Assembly: GCA_036745245.1 (NCBI GenBank)
Contig: DAIOGN010000106.1
Location: 1-11,841, forward strand
Length of the DNA: 11,841 nt
Reading direction: 5' to 3'
Source: DAIOGN01 sp036745245
Lineage (GTDB): Bacteria; Zixibacteria; MSB-5A5; JAUVRN01
Below are positions 5,792-11,841 of the stretch, piece after piece (position 1 is the first letter of the stretch; the number at the start of each line of letters is the position of its first letter). A program made the position numbers and the translations under genes. The notes beneath the pieces were generated by a model. That model ran no database searches. It was not told the origin of the DNA and worked only from the letters and a program-made list of their open reading frames with translations.

Positions 5792-7270
5792 ATGGCGCAT
5801 ACACCGACAATGCCCACCATCACCGCCGTCGACCTCTACAACTTCACCCAGTGCGGACACCGGGTGTACCTCGATGAACACGGAGACCCCGCACTAAAGG
5901 GTGAGGTGAGCACGTTTGTCCAGCTTCTGTGGGAGAAGGGCCTTCAGACCGAACGGGAGTACATCGAGCGACTGGGCTACGACACGGTCGAGGATCTCCA
6001 GGCGTTCTCCACGCGGGAGGCGGCGACAAAGACGCTTGCGCTCATGTCCAGGGGGGCCCGCCTGATCTACCAGGGGGTACTCATCTCGGGTGACATGGTG
6101 GGGCGGCCCGACATGCTGATTCGGCAGGATGACGGCAGTTCGAACTTCGGAGCGTGGTACTACGAGCCCGTGGACATCAAGGCCGGCAAGGGCGCAGACG
6201 AGCGCGACGGCAAGCGCACCAAGTTCAAAGAGCACTATGCGTTCCAGGTCCTCTTCTACCACGACCTGGTGACCGTGATCCAGGGCACATCACCGCGGCA
6301 CTGCCGGATCGTCAATGTCGACGGCGAGTTCGAGGAGTTCGATCGCGCGGACTTTCAGGTGTCCTACGCGGCCGCCCTGGCCGAAGTGCGGCGGCTGGTG
6401 GCCGGGGAGGAGAGTTCGGAACCCGTCCTGGGAAGCCATTGCCAGCAGTGTGCGTGGTTCAAAAAGTGCAAGCGCTGGGTCGACGACACCCGCGACCCGA
6501 CGGGGCTCTTCTTCATCGGCAGCCAGAAGTTTGCGCTCAAAGAGGCGGGGCTTCGCACCGTGGACGACATCGCCGTCATGAACGTGCCCGACTACCTGGA
6601 GCCACCCAAGAAGATTCCGCGCATGGGTGAGAAGTCGCTGGTGCGGATGAAGCGGCGCGCCCAGGTGGTACTGGCCGGGCGGCCCGAAATCCGCCCGGGG
6701 TACTCGTTTCCCAATGTGGCCACGGAGATCTACTTCGACATCGAAGACGACCCCACGCAGGATACCACCTACCTGTTCGGAATGTGGATTCGTCGCGGTG
6801 GCGGGGAAGGTGCCTTCGAGTACATCCTGGCGCAGCGCCCCGAAGACGAGAAGGAGGCTTGCCTTCGCTTCTGGGACTTCGTGGCGGCGCAGGATGACTG
6901 TGTGTTCTATGTCTACTCCCACAAGGAGCGCTCGTCACTTCGGCGCCTGATGGAGAAGTACGGGCTGGCCGAGGACGTGTTCGAGCGCTACGTGGCACGG
7001 GAATTTGATCTCTATCAGGACCTGGTGGTGGAGTTCTCCGATTGGCCCACCTACTCCTACGGAATCAAGCAGATTGCCAAACAGACCGGCTTCTCCTGGC
7101 GCGACACCGATCCCGGCGGAGCCAACTCCATCGCGTGGTACAACGACTATCTGGGCGCGGCGGACCCTGCCGTGCGGGCGCGCGTGCTGAGAAGGATCCT
7201 GGAGTACAATGAGGATGATTGCCGGGCGATGGCGCACATCGTGGATTGGTTCAGGGGGCGGGCGGGGTAG
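5792..7270 (+). CDS. TM0106-type RecB-like nuclease with RNase H-like domain
   Basis: The product is 492 aa from the ATG at 5792. An in-frame TTG at 5717 would add 25 residues without family similarity, and ATG 5810 is another option. The N-terminal half is a PD-(D/E)XK nuclease of RecB type: GRPDM with D107, then EPVDIKAGKG with D128 and K130, then HYAFQVLFYHDLV. Four cysteines, C21 (FTQCGHRVYL) and C217, C220 and C226 (CQQCAWFKKC), are placed like the iron-sulfur cluster of Cas4/AddB-type nucleases. A helix-hairpin-helix-like stretch follows (PRMGEKSLVRMKRRAQ). The C-terminal half is an RNase H-like exonuclease domain (YprB type): YFDIEDD with D316 and E318, EFDLYQDLV with D406, and YNEDDCRAM with D475 and D476. 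The family is a predicted DNA-processing nuclease, and its physiological role is not settled. Both active sites look intact. Confidence 0.93.
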   Translation: MAHTPTMPTITAVDLYNFTQCGHRVYLDEHGDPALKGEVSTFVQLLWEKGLQTEREYIERLGYDTVEDLQAFSTREAATKTLALMSRGARLIYQGVLISGDMVGRPDMLIRQDDGSSNFGAWYYEPVDIKAGKGADERDGKRTKFKEHYAFQVLFYHDLVTVIQGTSPRHCRIVNVDGEFEEFDRADFQVSYAAALAEVRRLVAGEESSEPVLGSHCQQCAWFKKCKRWVDDTRDPTGLFFIGSQKFALKEAGLRTVDDIAVMNVPDYLEPPKKIPRMGEKSLVRMKRRAQVVLAGRPEIRPGYSFPNVATEIYFDIEDDPTQDTTYLFGMWIRRGGGEGAFEYILAQRPEDEKEACLRFWDFVAAQDDCVFYVYSHKERSSLRRLMEKYGLAEDVFERYVAREFDLYQDLVVEFSDWPTYSYGIKQIAKQTGFSWRDTDPGGANSIAWYNDYLGAADPAVRARVLRRILEYNEDDCRAMAHIVDWFRGRAG

Positions 7271-7332
7271 CGAGTCGCGAGGAGCGTGGATGTGATGCTG
7301 AGCGGGCAGCCGAGCCGCAATGTGATGGTAGT

Positions 7333-7348
7333 GAGGTCAGAAAACCTC
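7333..7348. promoter_or_regulatory. Possible HicAB operator hairpin
   Basis: GAGGT (7333-7337) and ACCTC (7344-7348) are inverted around CAGAAA, starting 28 bases before the hicA start. HicAB loci usually bind such small palindromes to repress themselves. The HicB here is short and shows no separate DNA-binding domain, so the assignment is weak. Confidence 0.25.
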
Positions 7349-7360
7349 TTACACTCTGAG

Positions 7361-7558
7361 ATGCCGCCCAAAGTCCGGGAATTGATCGCCCAATTAGTGA
7401 GCGCTGGTTTTGTGGATCGGGGTGGCAGAGGGAGTCACAGAAACTTCGTGCACCCAAAGGTCAGGAAACCAGTTACATTGTCTGGGAATCCCGGGCACGA
7501 CGCCATGCCCTACCAGATCCAGGCCGTTCGCAGGGCCATTGAGAGGTCAAGACGATGA
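7361..7558 (+). CDS. hicA: HicA family toxin (mRNA interferase)
   Basis: The product is 65 aa from the ATG at 7361, giving the usual MPPKVRELI start of this subfamily. A longer form from ATG 7295 has the better Shine-Dalgarno (AGGAG at 7280-7284) and would add 22 unrelated residues. HicA toxins have a double-stranded RNA-binding-like fold and cleave mRNA to halt growth. The catalytic histidine is H26 in GGRGSHRNFVHP. The rest (PVTLSGNPGHDAMPYQIQAVRRAI) matches the family over its full length. The last codon and stop overlap hicB by four bases (ATGA), so the two are translationally coupled. Confidence 0.93.
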   Translation: MPPKVRELIAQLVSAGFVDRGGRGSHRNFVHPKVRKPVTLSGNPGHDAMPYQIQAVRRAIERSRR

Positions 7559-7794
7559 AGGACAGTGCCAAGTTCGTGAAGATTGTTGAGTGGTCGGAGG
7601 AGGGTCAGTGTTACGTGGGCAGTGCGCCCGGCCTGGTGTACGGCGGCTGCCACGGCTCCGACGAGAAGGCTGTTTTCAGCGAACTTTGCGATATCGTGGA
7701 AGAAGCCGTCCAGCTGTACCGCACTGACGGGAAGCCTCTCCCTCCGGCCACCTCGGGTCGCGATTTGGCGAATCGCCTTCAGGACGTCCTGTAA
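7555..7794 (+). CDS. hicB: HicB family antitoxin
   Basis: The product is 79 aa. It has the HicB partial RNase H-like fold: FVKIVEWSEEGQCYVGSAPGL, then GGCHGSDEKAVFSEL, then DIVEEAVQLYRTDGKPLP. HicB binds HicA and masks its active site. No C-terminal ribbon-helix-helix or helix-turn-helix domain can be seen, which fits the short HicB class. GAGAGG at 7541-7546 is a good ribosome site, and the start overlaps the hicA stop as ATGA, the standard toxin-first HicAB arrangement. The pair lies about 90 bases after the RecB-like nuclease gene and may stabilise the island, which is inference. Confidence 0.93.
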   Translation: MKDSAKFVKIVEWSEEGQCYVGSAPGLVYGGCHGSDEKAVFSELCDIVEEAVQLYRTDGKPLPPATSGRDLANRLQDVL

Positions 7795-8119
7795 GCTCAC
7801 CCGCGACCATTGGCTCGCTTGACACTGCGAGGCACCGGCTGGCCGAAGACGTGTTCGAGGGCCCGCCTACGGCGGATCCATAGGATCACGCTTGGCGCAA
7901 TTAGCTGTGGGATCGCCGCTCGAATCAGCTATACTAGTCCGTGCCTCAATAGCCAGGTCCAGCTTCCAACGCTGCCAAGTGCGCCGCCAGCGCACCCGTC
8001 AGAGCCAGACGGCTCGACATTGATTGCACCAGATTCAACAGGGTAGGTCCGGCCGGGCGATCTCCGTGCATGGCGGACCGGGGATGGGGAACGCTACACA
8101 TCTGGCAAGGAAGTGACGT
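7795..8119. other. 325-base spacer between hicB and the propeller gene
   Basis: I see no gene. Just after hicB, bases 7837-7859 match 6963-6985 of the RecB-like gene at 22 of 23 positions. Two adjacent small stems follow, CCGCC/GGCGG at 7863-7875 and GATCC/GGATC at 7875-7887. They might end the hicAB transcript, but no T-run is present. TATACT at 7930-7935 could be a -10 element for the downstream gene, although no good -35 box lies 16-18 bases before it. The region ends with AAGGAAG at 8107-8113, the ribosome site of the next gene. Confidence 0.5.
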
Positions 8120-10393
8120 ATGTACAAGGTCTCATTCCTGTCACTCTTCTTCGTGCTCTCACTCAGTCAAGGCGGTTTGGCGCAACAGCGAGCCTCCGCG
8201 CCAACGGGTGACCGTCCTCAGCAGGAAGGCCCACGTCGCTTTGCGGGCTCCGAGCGTGGAATCGGCGCCAACGCACAGCTGGAATCGCCATCCCTGCCCT
8301 GGGCGAAGAGCGTTCGGGAATTTCTCGACCCTGGTGGCCGATTCGACCTGGAAGCCGCGCGAAAGTCAGGTTACCAGGGGCCGCTGGACATGAAGGGGTT
8401 TGCATCGGTCAGAGACCAGGTTACCGGTCAGCCGACATTTCAGCGGTCGGTGACGCACGACGCAGCGGCCGATCCGGATGACGTCTACTGGGACACCATC
8501 TTGGCGGGCGTCGACCGCGAGGTCTTTGCCCTGACCGTATACGACGGCAAGCTGATCGCCGGGGGAGCATTTACGACCGCGGGCGGCCTGTTCGCAAACT
8601 GCATCGCGGCCTGGGACGGATCTTCGTGGTCGGTTTTGGGGTCGGGAATGACTCAGCATGGCGCCAGAGTCCTTGCTCTGACCGTCTACGACGGCAAGCT
8701 GATCGCCGGGGGAGAGTTCACGATTGTCGGTGGCGTGGCCGCCAACTACATCGCGGCCTGGGACGGATCTTCATGGTCGGCCATGGGATCGGGGATGAAT
8801 GGGTTCGGTCTCTGGGTCAAAGCGCTGACCGTCTACAACGGCATGCTTATCGCCGGAGGGGCATTCACAACTGCTGGTGGTGTCATCGCCAATTCCACTG
8901 CGGCCTGGGACGGTTCTTCCTGGTCGGCGTTGGGGTCGGGAATCGATGAATTTGGCACGGTCTATGCCCTGACCGTCTACGACAACAAGCTGTTCGCGGG
9001 TGGAGGTTTCTGGAGTGCCGGCGGCCTGGCCGCCCAGTCCATTGCGGCCTGGGACGGTTCTTCCTGGGCGGCAATGGGGTCGGGGGTAAACGGCTCGGTC
9101 AATGCTCTGACTGTCTACGACGGCAAGCTCTGTGCCGGGGGATATTTTACCACTGCCGGTGGCGTGGCCGCCAACCGCATCGCGGCCTGGGACGGTTCTT
9201 CATGGTCTTCATTGGGGGGGGCGGGGATTGGAGGAACGGCTGATCCCGTGGTCTTTGCCCTGATCGTCTACGAAGGTAAGCTCTACTCAGGGGGACTGTT
9301 TACGACTGCCGGCGGCGTGACCGCCTACTGCGCTGCGGCATGGGACGGCTCCTCATGGTCGGCATTGGGATCGGGGACGGATGGTGAAGTTACCGCCCTG
9401 ACCGGCTACGACAACACGCTGACCGCCGGGGGCAGGTTCACCATGGCAGGGGGAAAGGCTTCCGCCTTTCTGGCACAGTGGACAAAGCACTTCGATAGGG
9501 ATGGAGACGACATCCTCGATCATGTCGACAATTGCCCGTTCATTGCGAATCCCGCGCAGGAGGATGGTGATGGCGATGGTGCGGGCGATGCCTGTGACAA
9601 CTGCCTCTCAACGGCGAATCCAAATCAAGCCGACGCGGACTCAGATGCCATCGGCGATGTATGCGATGCCTGCACAGACACTGACAACGACGGTCTCGGC
9701 GATCCGGGTTACCCGGCCAATACCTGTCAAACTGACAACTGCCCGTGGACAGCCAATCTCAACCAGGAAGATACCGATGCGGACGGCGTGGGAGACTCCT
9801 GCGACAATTGCGCACTGGTAGTGAACCCGGCACAAATCGACACAGACGGCGACGCCACAGGCGACGCGTGCGACAATTGCGCACTGGTAGTGAACCCGGC
9901 ACAAACCGACACAGACGGCGACGGCACAGGCGACGTCTGCGACGGGTGCCCGTCGGATCCAGCCAAGGTGGCTCCCGGAGTATGCGGCTGCGGCGTGGCG
10001 GAGGCGGATTTGGACGGCGATCTGTCACCGGACTGCGTTGACAACTGCACAACAGCCGCCAACCCTGGCCAGGTCGACGCCGATACGGATGGCTTTGGCG
10101 ATGCTTGCGACAACTGTCCGCACGTGCGCAATCCAAGCCAGCTCGTCACGATCGACATGACCGGCGACATGAACCTCAGCGGAACTTATTCGTCCACCGA
10201 TGTGATTCTGCTGGTGAATTACGTCTTCAAGGGTGGGGTTGCACCTGTGCCGTGCCCGGCCACGGGTGACGTGAACTGCTCGGGCACTGTCACCGCCGAT
10301 GACATCCTCACGATGGTGAACCATGTATTCAAAGGCGGCCCGGCGCCCTGTGATGTGTGCGCGATGATGCCAGTCACGTGGTCGTGTCTGTGA
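8120..10393 (+). CDS. Secreted propeller, TSP3-like and dockerin protein
   Basis: The product is 757 aa. The start is supported by AAGGAAG 6 bases upstream and a signal peptide (hydrophobic FLSLFFVLSLS, probable cleavage after LAQ near residue 22). Residues 137-455 hold seven repeats of about 46-51 aa built on ALTVYDGKLIAGG.FTTAGG and IAAWDGSSWS.LGSG. Seven such units suggest a seven-bladed beta-propeller. Residues about 459-675 are thrombospondin type-3-like calcium-binding repeats (DNCP..NP.Q.D.D.DG.GD.CDNC), broken by a CGCG linker (622-625). Residues about 679-745 are two dockerin-like calcium-binding repeats (DMTGDMNLSG and TGDVNCSGTV, each followed by a VNYVFKGG-type helix end). It is therefore exported and calcium-stabilised, perhaps cell-surface bound through the dockerin. 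No catalytic motif is visible. No cohesin gene lies in the window. Confidence 0.9.
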   Translation: MYKVSFLSLFFVLSLSQGGLAQQRASAPTGDRPQQEGPRRFAGSERGIGANAQLESPSLPWAKSVREFLDPGGRFDLEAARKSGYQGPLDMKGFASVRDQVTGQPTFQRSVTHDAAADPDDVYWDTILAGVDREVFALTVYDGKLIAGGAFTTAGGLFANCIAAWDGSSWSVLGSGMTQHGARVLALTVYDGKLIAGGEFTIVGGVAANYIAAWDGSSWSAMGSGMNGFGLWVKALTVYNGMLIAGGAFTTAGGVIANSTAAWDGSSWSALGSGIDEFGTVYALTVYDNKLFAGGGFWSAGGLAAQSIAAWDGSSWAAMGSGVNGSVNALTVYDGKLCAGGYFTTAGGVAANRIAAWDGSSWSSLGGAGIGGTADPVVFALIVYEGKLYSGGLFTTAGGVTAYCAAAWDGSSWSALGSGTDGEVTALTGYDNTLTAGGRFTMAGGKASAFLAQWTKHFDRDGDDILDHVDNCPFIANPAQEDGDGDGAGDACDNCLSTANPNQADADSDAIGDVCDACTDTDNDGLGDPGYPANTCQTDNCPWTANLNQEDTDADGVGDSCDNCALVVNPAQIDTDGDATGDACDNCALVVNPAQTDTDGDGTGDVCDGCPSDPAKVAPGVCGCGVAEADLDGDLSPDCVDNCTTAANPGQVDADTDGFGDACDNCPHVRNPSQLVTIDMTGDMNLSGTYSSTDVILLVNYVFKGGVAPVPCPATGDVNCSGTVTADDILTMVNHVFKGGPAPCDVCAMMPVTWSCL
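8528..9484 (+). repeat. Seven in-frame propeller repeats
   Basis: Repeat units begin near 8528, 8675, 8822, 8966, 9104, 9257 and 9395, with periods of 138-153 bases. Words such as GCGGCCTGGGACGG and GACCGTCTACGACGGCAAGCT recur nearly unchanged at DNA level, suggesting fairly recent duplication or gene conversion. The last unit is the most diverged and ends in LAQW. Confidence 0.9.
9800..9937 (+). repeat. 69-base tandem duplication in the TSP3-like region
   Basis: Units 9800-9868 and 9869-9937 differ at only four of 69 positions and encode two 23-aa copies of CDNCALVVNPAQ.DTDGD. They differ far less from each other than from neighbouring TSP3-like units, so this is a recent in-frame duplication. 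Confidence 0.9.
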
Positions 10394-10483
10394 TGGCGTT
10401 CGAGCACAATTGCAAAGTGGAAGGACAATGAACCCGACGGTCAGGTCGCGAATTGCGAGCAGTCCCAGCCTACTCCGGCAGAT

Positions 10484-11686
10484 TCACAGACCGCACGGCG
10501 CCGTGCCGGCCTTGAACACGTAGTTCACAAGATAGATGATGTCGGCCGAGGTGGGAGCGCCCGAGCAGTTCACGTCGGCCAGCTCAAGCGGAAACCCCGG
10601 CACCTGCCCCTTGAACACCACACCCACCAGGATCACGATGTCGGCCGAAGTGATCGTACCAGTGCCATCCACGTCGCCCCGCATCTGCGGAGAGGCCGCA
10701 GGCGCGAGAAACCACGGCGTGGTGTATGGACTGGTCTTGAAAAACTCTTCCACCTCCGCTGCCACCTTTTGCCGGCCCGACGGGCTGGGATGTGTACCGT
10801 CGGTGCCAAAGTCGGCGCAGAACCATTGCAGAGAATCCGACGGTCTCGGCGTTTCGCCGTCGGCCCAGAGATAGGGCCCCCACGCCAGCCACGGGGCCTC
10901 CACCGGACCCTGCGCGGGATAGGGATTAAGCGTTGGCGAGCCGTTCAACTGATCCTCGATCAGCCAGCGCACGGCAAAGCCCGACTCGTACGCGAACGGT
11001 TCGGGATTGAGCGCCGTGGACGCATAGCCGCCGTACGTGCGCGACGACGCGAACAGCTGCCGGAGATTCGGAAACTTCTGCATGGTCGTACGGACCACGC
11101 CTGCGAGATCATCTCTGAGCGCTGCCGCGTGAGCCGGAAACGCCGCCGTGGGCCCCGCGTTGGCCTCCTTCATCCAGATGGCCTGCACCTGGGCCGGTGA
11201 CAACCCCTGGCTGGCCAGGCGAGCCTCCACCACGGTCCAGAACTGGGCCGTGTCGTACTTGATTCGGGCCGCCGTCTGTCCGCCCTGGGCACCGTCGACG
11301 ATGCGCAGGCGTGGATGCAGAGTGGTGTCGCCCGCCAGGTTTGAAACGAAGGTGCTGAACTCCTGTGTGGTGTTCGACATGCCCACCGAGAGCAGCACCC
11401 AGTGTCCGGCTGAATCCGGAGCACCCGACGAATCCAGGGGCACGAATGACTGGGCGAGCGCCTTGCCCGCCGAATCGTGTGAAGCGGGTGGCGTGTTCTG
11501 GCCGCCAGGATAGAGCCCGCACATCTGGCCCAGGTAGCTGGCCGTGGCCGAATCGAGCGTGGGGTAGCCCTTGGAAGTGCTGTCGCACTCGGCTGCATGA
11601 GCAATGCTTGTAACCCACAGAGTCAGAATAGTGCAGGCAACAAGTGTCCAGCGGGGGGTCCGTGCCTCTTCGTACGCGTCAGTCAT
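10484..11686 (-). CDS. Secreted SGNH/GDSL-like hydrolase with C-terminal dockerin
   Basis: The product is 400 aa from the ATG at 11684-11686, which has GGGAGA upstream and gives a signal peptide (WTLVACTILTLWVTSIAHA, cleavage near residue 31). A longer frame to 11746 adds 20 residues. SGNH-like blocks are visible: LLSVGMSN with S104 in place of the classical GDS, GAQGG at 132-136, KEANAGP with N176, and DGTHPSPSG with D296 and H299 as the terminal Asp-His pair. These support an esterase or lipase-like hydrolase, though the block I sequence is unusual and the substrate is unknown. Residues about 335-395 are two dockerin-like repeats (GDVDGTGTITSAD and DVNCSGAPTSAD). The gene is convergent with the propeller gene, with 90 bases between the stops. 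The shared dockerin type suggests both products go to the same extracellular site. Confidence 0.82.
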   Translation of the reverse strand: MTDAYEEARTPRWTLVACTILTLWVTSIAHAAECDSTSKGYPTLDSATASYLGQMCGLYPGGQNTPPASHDSAGKALAQSFVPLDSSGAPDSAGHWVLLSVGMSNTTQEFSTFVSNLAGDTTLHPRLRIVDGAQGGQTAARIKYDTAQFWTVVEARLASQGLSPAQVQAIWMKEANAGPTAAFPAHAAALRDDLAGVVRTTMQKFPNLRQLFASSRTYGGYASTALNPEPFAYESGFAVRWLIEDQLNGSPTLNPYPAQGPVEAPWLAWGPYLWADGETPRPSDSLQWFCADFGTDGTHPSPSGRQKVAAEVEEFFKTSPYTTPWFLAPAASPQMRGDVDGTGTITSADIVILVGVVFKGQVPGFPLELADVNCSGAPTSADIIYLVNYVFKAGTAPCGL

Positions 11687-11713
11687 GCTTAAGCTTCTCC
11701 CTCGATGAAGATA

Positions 11714-11723
11714 CCACGCGTGG
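11714..11723. promoter_or_regulatory. Palindrome CCACGCGTGG upstream of hydrolase gene
   Basis: This perfect 10-base palindrome is centred about 32 bases before the hydrolase start. A second inverted pair, CTTCAG/CTGAAG, lies at 11748-11753 and 11768-11773. Either could be an operator. I see no convincing promoter boxes between them and the window end. Confidence 0.3.
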
Positions 11724-11841
11724 AGTCGGCTCGCCAGCCCACGCAATCTTCAGGTTGCCATGACTATCTGAAGGCGTTACCCCGCTTCAAGACTCCGCCC
11801 AACATCGGCTTGCAGTCGATGCAGGCTATTGCGATCTTGGG

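Noticed and set aside
7930..7935. TATACT as a promoter -10 box for the propeller gene
   Set aside because: No acceptable -35 hexamer occurs at 16-18 bases upstream, and the sigma factors of this host are unknown, so it is mentioned only in the spacer entry.
8528..9484. Periodic repeats considered as a CRISPR-like array
   Set aside because: The period is 138-153 bases, the units are fully coding in one frame, and there is no short repeat with unique spacers or cas gene.
9727..10170. Long minus-strand frames opposite the TSP3-like region
   Set aside because: They are Ser/Pro or Arg-rich shadows of a repetitive GAC/TGC-rich coding sequence, without a ribosome site or family similarity.

Overview
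The window reads as a piece of a GC-rich genome from an uncultured-type bacterium. The best clue to the host is the pair of secreted proteins at the right end. Both finish in dockerin-like repeats with 'DVNCSG' and 'LVNYVFK' motifs and a Cys-terminated tail. From memory, that style of C-terminus is common in FCB-group candidate phyla such as Eisenbacteria, Zixibacteria and Latescibacteria. This assignment is inference, since the window has no rRNA or other marker gene.

Left part (1-1542): an IS110-family insertion sequence whose DEDD/serine transposase is on the minus strand (314-1357). The DNA just upstream of the transposase start is unusually structured. A 16/17 inverted repeat encloses two further hairpins, giving a three-way-junction fold over 1355-1432 that would bury the transposase ribosome binding site. 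It lies where IS110 elements encode their bridge RNA. The first 313 bases carry no recognisable gene, only a spaced direct repeat.

Middle part (1543-7794, all plus strand): a defence-like accessory island. In order it holds a 127-aa unknown protein, a TIR-domain protein with extra N- and C-terminal regions, a DUF1905/YdeI-like protein, a C-terminal remnant of a DUF4143 ATPase, an AlbA/Schlafen-like plus GHKL-ATPase regulator, a TM0106-type RecB-like nuclease with a C-terminal RNase H-like domain, and a HicA-HicB toxin-antitoxin pair. The first two genes look poorer in GC than their surroundings (about 42-48% in two hand-counted 60-base lines, against 60-67% in two lines elsewhere), which suggests separate acquisition. 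The unknown small protein plus the TIR protein is the best candidate here for an undescribed defence module.

Right part (8120-11686): two convergent genes for secreted dockerin-bearing proteins. One (plus strand) joins a seven-repeat predicted beta-propeller to thrombospondin type-3-like calcium-binding repeats and a dockerin. The other (minus strand) is an SGNH/GDSL-like hydrolase with a dockerin. These look like resident surface or extracellular functions next to the accessory island.
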